A stretch of DNA of 58,782 nt, from contig CAJUAK010000010.1 in assembly GCA_910584385.1 (NCBI GenBank), positions 1 to 58,782 on the forward strand. Reading direction: 5' to 3'. The DNA is from an uncultured Alphaproteobacteria bacterium (GTDB taxonomy: Bacteria; Pseudomonadota; Alphaproteobacteria; RF32; CAG-239). How positions within the stretch are numbered: position 1 is the first letter of the stretch; each line of letters opens with the position of its first letter. Shown piece by piece: positions 1 to 7,530 of the stretch. The notes beneath the pieces were generated by a model. That model had not been told where the DNA came from, ran no database searches, and saw only the letters and a list, made by a program, of their open reading frames with translations. Made by a program: the position numbers and the translations under genes.

Positions 1-9
1 TTTTTATTC

Positions 10-37
10 ATCCACCACTAAAGTGGTGGTTTTCTAC
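10..37. repeat. Edge hairpin, possible IS200/IS605-type palindrome
   Basis: A perfect 8-bp stem (12-19 with 22-29, loop AA) sits in the frame ATCCAC...GTGGTTTTCTAC. The hairpin at 58735-58760 has the same frame and the same TAAA at its centre, but different stem bases that still pair. This looks like a dispersed structured repeat such as the subterminal palindrome of an IS200/IS605-type element or a REP-like sequence. No transposase is adjacent, so the family assignment is inference. Confidence 0.4.
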
Positions 38-53
38 AAGGCGTCAATAAAAA

Positions 54-87
54 GAAAACACCAAAACGCAAAAGCATTTTGGTGTTC
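54..87 (-). terminator. Rho-independent terminator of the 243-residue gene
   Basis: Read on the minus strand, a 10-bp perfect stem (57-66 with 77-86) is followed by a T-rich tract. It lies about 20 bp beyond the stop codon of the gene at 106-837. Confidence 0.7.
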
Positions 88-105
88 TCCATAAAGATGG
101 TTTAC

Positions 106-837
106 TTAGTTATTATATAACTTAAGCAAATCATTTTCTAAATCAAGACGGCAGTGGATATTGTAAGCGAGGAGTTCAGGAACCTTTTCCTCACGCTGCT
201 TCCAACTGTCTGCCATCCAGCTTTCCTTGTCAGGATATGCTTTCAGGGTTTCAGACAGAATCTCATAAGGCTCCAGACCGTATGACCTTTTGCCGTTTTT
301 CTCCCATCGCTCTTTAACCAAAGGATGAAGCCTTTCAATGGCCTTCTCCTGGCTCGGAACGATGATATCTTCCTCATCCCGCTTCTCCGGTATGCCTGGC
401 AAAGCATTGATAAATGCCTCTACCGTCTCCCTTGGGCACTGGTAGGTTTCTGCAACCCGGAAAACGGCACTCTCACGCAAATCCTCGCGTGAGGGATTAT
501 CTAAATCTATGCCCTTTCTCAAGTCATAGATAATTGCTTTGGCTATCCAGCAGGGGAGTTCCCATCTGCTTCCATAACGAACCAACCGTTCCTGGGGCGT
601 TCCCCCTTGAACAGTCTCCTCCAGTTCCTGGGTGTCCTGTGTCACTTTCAAAACCCGTATTGCCGAAGCAATACGGTCTCCGGCAAGCACAGGATACATT
701 TGATGCATCAGTGCTACGATTTTGGGGAGGCGGTTGTTTTGCACCATCTCTGCGATTTTGCCTGCAACTTGCTCAGCATACGCTGCCAGTCTTTGTTTTT
801 TTACGACTTCTGCTAATACAATTGTTCTCGTTTCCAT
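106..837 (-). CDS. Uncharacterised 243-residue cytoplasmic protein
   Basis: I do not recognise this protein. It starts at an ATG in AT-rich DNA without a clear ribosome binding site. It has no signal peptide or membrane segment and is rich in charged residues, with an N-terminal half that looks helical (residues about 10-70) and a Glu/Lys-rich C-terminal half. Two Cys occur singly (one before Trp-Ile, one in the YQCP region), giving no metal-site pattern. It ends just before a good terminator, so it is probably a free-standing gene. It lies in the accessory stretch upstream of the recombinase at 4806, which makes it a candidate cargo gene. No function is proposed. Confidence 0.6.
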   Translation of the reverse strand: METRTIVLAEVVKKQRLAAYAEQVAGKIAEMVQNNRLPKIVALMHQMYPVLAGDRIASAIRVLKVTQDTQELEETVQGGTPQERLVRYGSRWELPCWIAKAIIYDLRKGIDLDNPSREDLRESAVFRVAETYQCPRETVEAFINALPGIPEKRDEEDIIVPSQEKAIERLHPLVKERWEKNGKRSYGLEPYEILSETLKAYPDKESWMADSWKQREEKVPELLAYNIHCRLDLENDLLKLYNN

Positions 838-1068
838 AATTTATTTTTGTTGATTATTAATATTTAACTTAAAACATATTATGGTGTATTAGAAAAGATA
901 TTCCAGTAATCATCATAATAATATGCTTTATGTTGTAACTATACCACATTTTAAAGGCACATACAAGAGTGAAATAGACAAAAGCAAAAATTGAGCGACA
1001 AATTTTGTTGCATTTTCAAAAAAAACATCTATTCTGAAGGGTACTTATATACAATTAATATTACAATT

Positions 1069-1644
1069 ATGGAAAATGTTTTAGCTTTCAGCGCAATTAT
1101 TTGCGCTCTTGTGTTTGGTTACAGCCTCGCCCTGCTGAAAGAAAAAAGAGTCTCACAAAAGCCGTGGAATATCGTTTTAAAAATCCTCGTACAGATTATC
1201 GGCGCTGTTTCATTTCTCTGCACATTCTTTTCTTTGCTCAGCCAACGGCCAATGTTGCAAAAGGATATTCCTTTATGGGCTATCGCTCTCATAAGTTTCG
1301 GGTTGGTTGCACTCTTTGCTGTGATGGGCTATTTGATAATCGATGCTGGCAAAGAAATGAAGCATATTATCAAAAAGGGCTTCAAAGCAGCAGACAAATC
1401 CTTTCTTTGGGGCATCCTTTTGATTGTTATGATTGTCCTGGCAGGAAGCATTGCAGTACATTATTATTTCTCGCCAATTCCGATATTACTGTACCCTTTG
1501 GTGGTTTTGATATGGGGCGGAATAATTTGCATAATTGCCGGATTTGTTCTGCTTGTATGCGGCGGTATTCTTACTTTGGCATTTTATCTTCTGAAAAATC
1601 TGAAAAGCATCGTGCAAGAATATTGGAAATGGCTGTTAAACTGA
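1069..1644 (+). CDS. Uncharacterised multi-pass membrane protein
   Basis: This is a 191-residue hydrophobic protein starting at the ATG at 1069; the frame is open further upstream only through a TTG at 991. It has about five likely membrane segments: near residues 3-22, 36-58, 69-92, 115-135 and 140-175, the last probably two adjacent helices. Loops are short and lysine-rich (Lys-Glu-Met-Lys and Lys-Lys-Gly-Phe-Lys), which suggests cytoplasmic loops. No catalytic motif is visible. A stable hairpin follows the stop codon. It is an isolated accessory gene and the family is not recognised. Confidence 0.6.
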   Translation: MENVLAFSAIICALVFGYSLALLKEKRVSQKPWNIVLKILVQIIGAVSFLCTFFSLLSQRPMLQKDIPLWAIALISFGLVALFAVMGYLIIDAGKEMKHIIKKGFKAADKSFLWGILLIVMIVLAGSIAVHYYFSPIPILLYPLVVLIWGGIICIIAGFVLLVCGGILTLAFYLLKNLKSIVQEYWKWLLN

Positions 1645-1650
1645 CTTGGA

Positions 1651-1677
1651 ACCCTCTCTGTTTTTAACAGGGAGGGT
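1651..1677 (+). terminator. Hairpin after the membrane-protein gene
   Basis: ACCCTC/GAGGGT arms continue through a G-T wobble into CTGTT/AACAG, giving about 12 bp with a TTT loop. There is no strong T-run, so termination is likely but not certain. The stem is similar in sequence to the hairpin at 3687-3703. Confidence 0.5.
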
Positions 1678-1799
1678 ACTTGTTAAAAAAGGTTCTGTTT
1701 AAGAAATATGTTGAATTTTATATTTTTTATGCTAAAAAATCTTACAAAATTATATTATTAATTTAAAACCCATCGAAAAGGCGATGGTTATATTTATGT

Positions 1800-2384
1800 A
1801 TGAATATAGAAGAAAAAATCAGACAATTTGAAAATGAGCATTTTACATCATGGCATGAACTCAATCCGGTTATGAAAAAAAATTATCAAGCGATTATCAG
1901 AATGTTGCTTGAAAAAGAGCAAATGCCCGAAGAAACCCTTGTCCGATTGGCTCATCGAATCAAACCATTGATGTATCCAAAAGATAAAGGTGTATTGCCG
2001 CATAAGTTGTATTGGACTAAACCAGTGCCACTTACCGAAAGCTTTTATTTCAATTTTAACGATGCCTCTGTGGTTAAAAATCCCAATGGTGAAATATTAA
2101 AGGTTGACGGTTTGGTAAGAATCTGCGAGTTTACTTGCTATCATCGCTATAGCGGAATTTATAGCGTCTTACGCCCCGGCATGGATGAGATAATACAGCA
2201 ATTTCCGGCTTATCTTTTGGCTGATGGAAAAGCAGAATATGTCGTTAAAGTGATTTTTCCATCTCAGCAGTTGCGAGATGTTTATGATGCCATTTTAGAC
2301 AGACATGTGTCAACGGTGGTTGTATATCGGCTGAAAAACGGCTTACCTCAAGAACTTCGCAACCAAGAAGTTATTTATAGGTAA
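1800..2384 (+). CDS. Uncharacterised 194-residue protein
   Basis: I do not recognise the family. The protein starts at an ATG with only a weak AAGGCG upstream. It is soluble, with an N-terminal helical region (residues 1-60) and a mixed region containing aromatic-rich strands such as YFNFND and ICEFTCYHRYSG (residues about 75-125). No transmembrane segment or signal peptide is present. A strong terminator starts 10 bp after the stop, so it is a monocistronic unit. It is neighboured by other orphan genes of the accessory region. No function is proposed. Confidence 0.6.
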   Translation: MNIEEKIRQFENEHFTSWHELNPVMKKNYQAIIRMLLEKEQMPEETLVRLAHRIKPLMYPKDKGVLPHKLYWTKPVPLTESFYFNFNDASVVKNPNGEILKVDGLVRICEFTCYHRYSGIYSVLRPGMDEIIQQFPAYLLADGKAEYVVKVIFPSQQLRDVYDAILDRHVSTVVVYRLKNGLPQELRNQEVIYR

Positions 2385-2393
2385 TGCAATCTT

Positions 2394-2430
2394 AGTTCTT
2401 CAGAGGGGAAACCTTCTGAAGAACTTTTTT
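2394..2430 (+). terminator. Rho-independent terminator
   Basis: An 11-bp perfect stem (2394-2404 with 2415-2425) is followed by a run of T to 2430. It ends the gene at 1800-2384. Confidence 0.85.
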
Positions 2431-2501
2431 ATTAATGCAAATACAAGACTGCAACAGGCAAATTCAAAACTCAAAGACACCTTTCCCCTGCAAAGGAGAG
2501 G

Positions 2502-2517
2502 ATTTTTATATTGGTGA
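2502..2517. repeat. Att-like repeat, copy 1 (ATTTTTATATTGGTGA)
   Basis: This 16-bp sequence is identical to 3705-3720, and both copies directly follow a G/C-rich hairpin (here 2480-2501). The last eight bases, ATTGGTGA, also occur at 6417-6424, where they are the complement of the 3' end (TCACCA) of tRNA-Glu. The three copies could be attachment-site remnants of stacked insertions into that tRNA end. This is inference from short repeats. Confidence 0.35.
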
Positions 2518-2537
2518 TGTTTAATATCTTTAAAACC

Positions 2538-2569
2538 ATAAACGGAATGAAAAATTTCATTCCGTTTAT
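2538..2569 (-). terminator. Terminator of the DUF218-like gene
   Basis: A 15-bp perfect inverted repeat (2538-2552 with 2555-2569) lies just past the stop codon of the minus-strand gene at 2575-3429. The arms are A/T-bounded, so it could work in both directions. Confidence 0.65.
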
Positions 2570-2574
2570 AAGTG

Positions 2575-3429
2575 CTACACATGCTCTGCTGCCATAATAG
2601 CCTCTTGTTCATCGATCAGATACTCTTCTGCGTGCCAGAAGATATCCCATACGATAGGCAGATATTGCAGCATAGCTCTGATTTTTTTGAACCCGCCAAC
2701 CCTTTGTTTGATTAGAAAGCGATTACGCAGGACAGCGTCTGCTTTTTTGGTGTCTTCATCCGCTTCAAACGGCTTGCGCAAAAACTTACCGTCATAAACG
2801 TCAAAACGACGAACCAAAGAGGCAAACAGGTGCAGCGCTACGCGCCCTTGACCTGCAATCTGGAAGTTATACCAGTGCAAGGTTTCTTCTACCGTCTCCT
2901 CAATCACGAACAAATCGTAATCAAGGTTGGAACAGCCGTGTTTTTCAGGTTCTTCATTGCACTGAAAATCAGCGCTTTGTTTGAACACCATGGCCAGGCG
3001 TTGCGTTGAAACAACCAAGGCCGCCTTCCCTTGAGCTAGTTGCGAAATAGCCTGCAGGTTTTCCGTCGTGTTTCGCCCTTTATCAAGAACGATAATCTCT
3101 TTTTCCGGAATCCCTAACGCTATTGCCACGCGCTTCAGACGAGCTGCTTCGCTCTCTTTTTTTAAGTCTTTAGGATTTTTCCCTCTAACTTTAAGAGAAA
3201 GCCTCATCACAGAAAAAGCCATGGCAAGAAGCCCTTCGCCGCCGACAACAACCAGCTTAGCCGTTGGGTTAACCGCTTTAACCTTTTTGTAAGCGCTAAC
3301 GGATTTTAGCACCGCCGTGATGTCATCGTCATATATGACCATATAGTCATAACGCTTGTTTTCATCAAACGTTGATGCTACAGCATAAGCCTGATTGATA
3401 ACCTCTGCTGCTTGAATAAATTTGTTCAT
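2575..3429 (-). CDS. YdcF/SanA-like (DUF218) family protein, divergent
   Basis: This 284-residue protein has features of the DUF218 fold. They are a strand followed by a glycine motif (VVVGGEG, about residue 60), a helix leading to ALGIPEKEIIVLDKGRNTTENL (the family's acidic/Asn-rich conserved stretch, about residues 104-125), and a further strand at ALVVSTQRL. Known relatives (YdcF, SanA, ElyC) act on or near the cell envelope, but their reactions are mostly undefined. Unlike SanA, this one has no N-terminal membrane anchor. It lies between two copies of the att-like repeat (2502 and 3705), so it may be cargo of an inserted element. A shorter member of the same family, with an anchor, is at 26198-26773. 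Confidence 0.55.
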   Translation of the reverse strand: MNKFIQAAEVINQAYAVASTFDENKRYDYMVIYDDDITAVLKSVSAYKKVKAVNPTAKLVVVGGEGLLAMAFSVMRLSLKVRGKNPKDLKKESEAARLKRVAIALGIPEKEIIVLDKGRNTTENLQAISQLAQGKAALVVSTQRLAMVFKQSADFQCNEEPEKHGCSNLDYDLFVIEETVEETLHWYNFQIAGQGRVALHLFASLVRRFDVYDGKFLRKPFEADEDTKKADAVLRNRFLIKQRVGGFKKIRAMLQYLPIVWDIFWHAEEYLIDEQEAIMAAEHV

Positions 3430-3686
3430 AATCTATTTTTTAGTTAAACATAAATTCATTTTAACCAAACTATTACGAAGCATGATATTTTCAACGTAAT
3501 GGACAAAACCATGAACAAGTGAAAACATTTTATAAAGTATCTATAATAATTTGGAACAGGCTTTTATTATATCATATAATTTATGCTTATACAATATAAA
3601 TTATACATTTTAGACTAAATATTTTGATAACATATGCAGCATGAACTCTTTTCGTCCGAGCATCGGGAACACCTAATATAAAAATA

Positions 3687-3703
3687 CCCTCCGCAAGGGA
3701 GGG
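3687..3703. terminator. Bidirectional terminator-like hairpin
   Basis: CCCTCC (3687-3692) pairs with GGAGGG (3698-3703), flanked by A-rich sequence on the left and CATTTTTAT on the right. It directly precedes att-like repeat copy 2. Confidence 0.5.
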
Positions 3704-3704
3704 C

Positions 3705-3720
3705 ATTTTTATATTGGTGA
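3705..3720. repeat. Att-like repeat, copy 2 (ATTTTTATATTGGTGA)
   Basis: It is identical to 2502-2517 over 16 bp, and its last eight bases match 6417-6424 at the tRNA-Glu 3' end. If the recombinase element inserted at that end, this would be its far boundary, making the element about 2.7 kb (3713-6417). Confidence 0.35.
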
Positions 3721-4130
3721 ACAGAGAAATAACGAACTCGCACGAAAATCAGTCATCAATCTCAACTTTTTCTTGGCTCACCGTGAGGAAATCTTGGCGA
3801 TGAAAGAACAAGTCCAAATGATAAAGGAATTGCTTGCCGCATAAGGTCAGATTACATTACAACAAAAGTCAAAATAGAATTGATTTGAAGCTAGAAATAA
3901 AACCATTATCAAGGTATATAATGGTAAGAATCAGCGTATAAAGATTATGAAATGATTAAGCAAATAAGGAGTGGTTTAATTTGGCAAAACATCATTTTTA
4001 TTATAGCATGAAGTATTTTTAGTTTTGTTCAACCATTCCTATGATTATTAAAATAACTACGCCTATATTATTAGTCAACTTTCATATATTTGTTAAAAAC
4101 CTTTTCAACATTATCAGGTACTCTATATAA

Positions 4131-4882
4131 ACTATTACCTTTCACTCTAATAAGCCATCTAATAAAAATAAACAAAAATCATACGATGATAACAAATATT
4201 ATGAGAAGAACGGCACAGAAACCAAAGATGTTACCGATGAAATCCCCTTCGAAATACCTGAGAATTGGTGTTGGTGTAGACTATCTGAACTAGGTAAATT
4301 AAACGGAGGAAAAACTCCAAAACAATCAGACATCTCTGACAGAGGAGCCATTCCTTATTATAAGGTATCAGATATGAATCAAGTTGGAAATGAATTGTAT
4401 ATGAATATTGCTAATAGTTATTTGATAAATCCATCTAATTATCCAATTTTTCCGCGTAATTCTATTATTTTCCCTAAAAATGGTGGTGCAGTATTTACAA
4501 ATAAAAAAAGAATTTTACTTAATGATGCATTGGTAGATTTAAATACAGGAGTTTTTATATATATTATACACTAATTGCTTTGACAGATAATATAATCTCA
4601 AGGGCTTCAGGAACTACATTCAAAGAAATATCTGGTTCTGAATTTGCCAGAACGCTTGTACCACTGCCACCAATTAACGAACAAAACCGAATAGTAAAAA
4701 AGATTAAGATTCTCTATAAAGTTATAGCAAATTTAGAAGCCGCCACGCGCAATCTGATAGGTTTTGCCAAATGTTTACTTGCAATGAAACAGGAGATTTT
4801 AAGAAATGAAAGCAGTCATACTCACGAGAGTTTCAACCAAGATGCAGGAAGAGGGATTGAGCCTGACAGCACAGAGCAATAG
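4131..4882 (+). pseudogene. hsdS: Type I restriction specificity subunit (HsdS), broken
   Basis: HsdS chooses the DNA target of type I restriction-modification enzymes. Only the second half is present. It has a junction region (YYEKNGTETKDVTDEIPFEIPENW), a target-recognition domain with GGKTP and PYYKVSDMN motifs, then GTTFKEISGSEF and the conserved LPPINEQNRIV followed by a helix. The frame is broken at about 4574: the first piece stops after FIYIIH and the match resumes in another frame at about 4577. The first recognition domain is missing, as are HsdR and HsdM. The 3' end overlaps the recombinase start by 77 bp. It is a decayed fragment and cannot make a working S subunit. Confidence 0.8.
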
Positions 4883-6560
4883 GCTTTTTGACTATGCCGA
4901 GCGTAAAGGTTTAGAGGTTATCAAAACCTTTGAAATCATCGAAAGCTCCACCCATGGCGAACGCAAGCAATTTATGGAAATGATTGCTTTTTGCAAGCGC
5001 CAGCGTGAAACAATAGCCATTATTGCCGATACTGTGGATAGGGTGCAACGCTCATTTAAAGAAAGTGTGCTTCTTGATGATTTGATGAAACAAAACAAGA
5101 TTGAGCTCCATTTTTATCGGGAGGGAATGATTTTGAACAGTCAATCTTCTTCGGTTGATATTATGCGTTGGGATTTTTCGGTTATGGGTGCAAAGGCTTA
5201 TGTTTTGCAACTTGCCGAAAACATTCGCCGCTCTAATGAGCAAAAGAACAAAAATGGTGAAATTACAGGGCAAGCTCCTCTGGGCTATGAAAATTATATA
5301 AATGAAAAAGGAAAAAAGTTTATCCGCCCCAAAGAACCGGATGCCACAATCATCAAAAAATTATTTGAAATGTATTCACTGGGAAATACCGGTGTTGGAG
5401 AGCTGATGCACTATGCAAATATGGTGGGATTAAAAAGCCGTAAAGGAACTCCTGTTTCTACCAATACAATGTATTATATGTTGGACAATCCTTTCTATTA
5501 TGGGGAAATGCGAACATTTAGAGGAGTAATGCCGCATGTTTATACCCCGATAATCACAAAAGATTTATGGGATTTGTGTCAGCAACAGAAAACATTGAGA
5601 GCAGGACTTATTGACAAATACTCCCCGAAACCATTTCTGTTTAAAGGAATGGTAACTTGTGGAATAACGAACAGAACCTGTCCTTGCGAACTAAAAAAGG
5701 ATGTGTTTTCTTATGTCGTCTGCTGGAAAGATGACCATACAAGAATTTACACGAGAGAGGAAGAACTTGAAAAGCACATCAGTTCTGTTCTAAACCATAT
5801 AAAACTCCCCGACAATGTGGTAATCGAACTCCAAAAAGAACTGAAAGCTTCAAAATCATCAGAGCGTAAGTTTTATGCTCAAGAGATTAAAAAACTCCGT
5901 ACCGAGCAAGATAAATTAAAAGAAAAGATGAATAATCTGTTTGATTTGCGGCTTGATGGCGAGCTGGACAGGGAGACTTTTGATACCAAACGTAATGAAA
6001 TACAAGTTAAGCTAAATCGCTTAAAAAATAAGGTTACAGCCCACAAAAAAGCAGATAAAGGGTTTGATGAAACGATTCTGGGCTTATTGGATATTGCGAC
6101 ACAGGCGAGAAATATTTTTGACCGGTCACAGAACCTTGAACTGAAACGTTTATTGCTGAAATTTGTTTTTGAAAGCCTGACTTTAACTGAAGGCACATTG
6201 ACTTATAAACTGAAATTTCCGTTTGAGATGTTTGTGGATAACAATATTTTGAGGGCAAAGGCTGCAAAATCGTACGAACCGATGCAAACCCTAGAGAAAC
6301 AAGGTATTCAGGCAAATGATAACGAAAATCTACAAATGGGGTATATGAATTTTTACGAACCACAAATTTCTGATAAAAATCAAGAGGTTACATTAAAAAA
6401 TGCAACCTCTCTCCAAATTGGTGATTCCAACGAGACTCGAACTCGTGTTCCCGCCGTGAGAGGGCGGTGTCCTAGGCCACTAGACGATGGAACCCTTAGA
6501 CACCATCTTAATAATCTAAAAATTATCAAGATGCAAGCCTTTTTTATGATTTTTCATTAA
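4806..6560 (+). CDS. Large serine recombinase (site-specific integrase)
   Basis: This is a serine recombinase for DNA integration and excision. The catalytic domain (residues 1-140) has Arg8 and the nucleophile Ser10 in LTRVST, and the DRVQRS motif at about 78-83. The recombinase domain follows (about 150-265, with GQAPLGY). A zinc ribbon uses Cys285, Cys292, Cys294 and Cys306, and a coiled coil covers about 330-410. These parts match the family. The last 47 residues (538-584) are encoded antisense to tRNA-Glu and beyond, so the native stop was probably lost or supplied by other DNA before integration. The start overlaps the hsdS remnant. Its position against a tRNA gene fits integration at the tRNA 3' end. 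Confidence 0.9.
   Translation: MKAVILTRVSTKMQEEGLSLTAQSNRLFDYAERKGLEVIKTFEIIESSTHGERKQFMEMIAFCKRQRETIAIIADTVDRVQRSFKESVLLDDLMKQNKIELHFYREGMILNSQSSSVDIMRWDFSVMGAKAYVLQLAENIRRSNEQKNKNGEITGQAPLGYENYINEKGKKFIRPKEPDATIIKKLFEMYSLGNTGVGELMHYANMVGLKSRKGTPVSTNTMYYMLDNPFYYGEMRTFRGVMPHVYTPIITKDLWDLCQQQKTLRAGLIDKYSPKPFLFKGMVTCGITNRTCPCELKKDVFSYVVCWKDDHTRIYTREEELEKHISSVLNHIKLPDNVVIELQKELKASKSSERKFYAQEIKKLRTEQDKLKEKMNNLFDLRLDGELDRETFDTKRNEIQVKLNRLKNKVTAHKKADKGFDETILGLLDIATQARNIFDRSQNLELKRLLLKFVFESLTLTEGTLTYKLKFPFEMFVDNNILRAKAAKSYEPMQTLEKQGIQANDNENLQMGYMNFYEPQISDKNQEVTLKNATSLQIGDSNETRTRVPAVRGRCPRPLDDGTLRHHLNNLKIIKMQAFFMIFH
6417..6424. repeat. Att-like core ATTGGTGA at the tRNA-Glu 3' end
   Basis: This is the third copy of the eight-base core also found at 2510-2517 and 3713-3720. 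Here it covers the CCA end of tRNA-Glu (minus strand). It is short enough to arise by chance, but its position beside an integrase gene is suggestive. Confidence 0.35.
6419..6494 (-). tRNA. tRNA-Glu (CTC)
   Basis: A complete 76-nt cloverleaf with encoded CCA reads on the minus strand. The acceptor stem pairs GGTTCCA with TGGAATC (one G-T pair), the T loop is TTCGAGT, and the anticodon loop is CTCTCAC with CTC at 6458-6460. The serine recombinase frame runs through it on the other strand, as expected of an integration target. Confidence 0.95.
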
Positions 6561-6711
6561 ACTTCTCCGGCATCATAAATACATATTTCAACCTATTGGA
6601 TATCAAACCGCTTCAGCTTAAAACAAATTTGCCTGTTGCCATTTGCCTGAAATCATGGTATTTATTGCGCCAGATTAATTATTTAACCTCTTTCACATCC
6701 AAAGGTGCAAA

Positions 6712-7530
6712 ATGAAAATAAGTGATGACGGCTTTTTACAATTGAGCAATGATTTAGCTGAATGCAAGATTTCCCTTTTTGGAGCAAATATCGTTTCGTA
6801 TCGTCCTAAAAATGAAGAAAATGATATTTTTTGGCTGGGAGACTTAAATAAATTTGACAATAAGCAAGCTATTCGCGGAGGCATTCCGGTTTGCTGGCCA
6901 AGATTTGCGGAGGAGAAATTAAACAGCCGCCTGCCCCGCCACGGTTTTGCAAGGCTGTCTGCCTGGACCGTTAAAAACATCCATGCAGACAAAGATAAAA
7001 TTGAAGCCTGCTTAGATTTGATTCCTGATGAAAAATACCAATTGAAGGCAACTGCCCGTCTCTTGATTAAAATTACCGACAAACTCGAATATTGTCTGGA
7101 GACGGCAAATGACAGCGAGGATATTTTTGAATTCAGCGAAGCTTTGCACGCCTATTTTAACATCAGCTCACTTAATGAAACAGAAATAAAAGGGCTTGCC
7201 GGGCACCGCTACCTCAGTTCTTTGGATGGGAAAACCTATACAATGGCTGAAGATTTTCGGATAAAGGGCGAATTTGACGCCGCATTCCTGAGTGCCGGAA
7301 ATATAGAAATCATAGACAAGGGCTTTAAGCGCATCATATCCCTTAAAAAAGAAGGTTCAAACACAACCGTCGTTTGGAATCCCGGCAAAGATTTGGCTGA
7401 AATGAGTCCCGGACAATACAAAAAATTTGTATGCGTCGAACCTGCCAATCAAGGAGAATCTTTTGTTCGGCTCAACCCCGGAGAAAAGCATAAAATCTCT
7501 ATGACTGTACAGGTTCGAAAAATGGCATAA
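6712..7530 (+). CDS. D-hexose-6-phosphate mutarotase (YeaD-like)
   Basis: This 272-residue protein belongs to the aldose-1-epimerase superfamily, YeaD branch, which interconverts alpha and beta anomers of hexose 6-phosphates. Visible family motifs are GGIPVCWPRF (about residues 61-70), RHGFAR (about 79-84), the catalytic-region HAYFNIS (about 147), the EFD strand, and NPGKDLAEMSPGQYKKFVCVEPAN near the C-terminus, which carries the conserved Glu before Pro-Ala. The length is typical. The start ATG has AAAGGTG just upstream. It stands alone on the plus strand and converges directly on the reductase gene, the two stop codons being adjacent. It probably serves glycolysis or sugar-nucleotide supply in the cytoplasm. 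Confidence 0.88.
   Translation: MKISDDGFLQLSNDLAECKISLFGANIVSYRPKNEENDIFWLGDLNKFDNKQAIRGGIPVCWPRFAEEKLNSRLPRHGFARLSAWTVKNIHADKDKIEACLDLIPDEKYQLKATARLLIKITDKLEYCLETANDSEDIFEFSEALHAYFNISSLNETEIKGLAGHRYLSSLDGKTYTMAEDFRIKGEFDAAFLSAGNIEIIDKGFKRIISLKKEGSNTTVVWNPGKDLAEMSPGQYKKFVCVEPANQGESFVRLNPGEKHKISMTVQVRKMA

Larger units (their letters stand above)
3677..3843 (+). pseudogene. Short C-terminal remnant of an unidentified protein
   Basis: One frame is open for about 55 codons and ends in TAA at 3843. Its last 40 residues look like real protein: NNELARKSV, then NLNFFLAHREEIL, then a Met/Gln/Lys-rich amphipathic end (MKEQVQMIKELLAA). There is no start codon in a sensible place, and the upstream part runs through the terminator-like hairpin. 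It is probably the 3' end of a gene cut by an insertion at 3713. The parent family is not recognised. Confidence 0.35.
3430..4130. other. Long gene-poor stretch with gene debris
   Basis: About 700 bp hold no intact gene. Positions 3430-3680 are A/T-rich with nothing recognisable. From 3677 to 3843 there is a short coding remnant (listed separately). From 3844 to 4130 I see only A/T-rich DNA with many stops in every frame. The whole stretch fits a decaying mobile element between the DUF218 gene and the broken restriction gene. Confidence 0.5.

Noticed and set aside
534..839. Plus-strand frame opposite the 243-residue gene
   Set aside because: Its composition (many Cys, Phe, Pro) and full overlap mark it as a shadow of the minus-strand gene.
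4090..4293. A 67-codon frame before hsdS
   Set aside because: It is out of frame with the HsdS match that covers the same bases.
6034..6363. Minus-strand frame of about 110 codons opposite the recombinase
   Set aside because: It lies wholly opposite a confident gene and has no family features.
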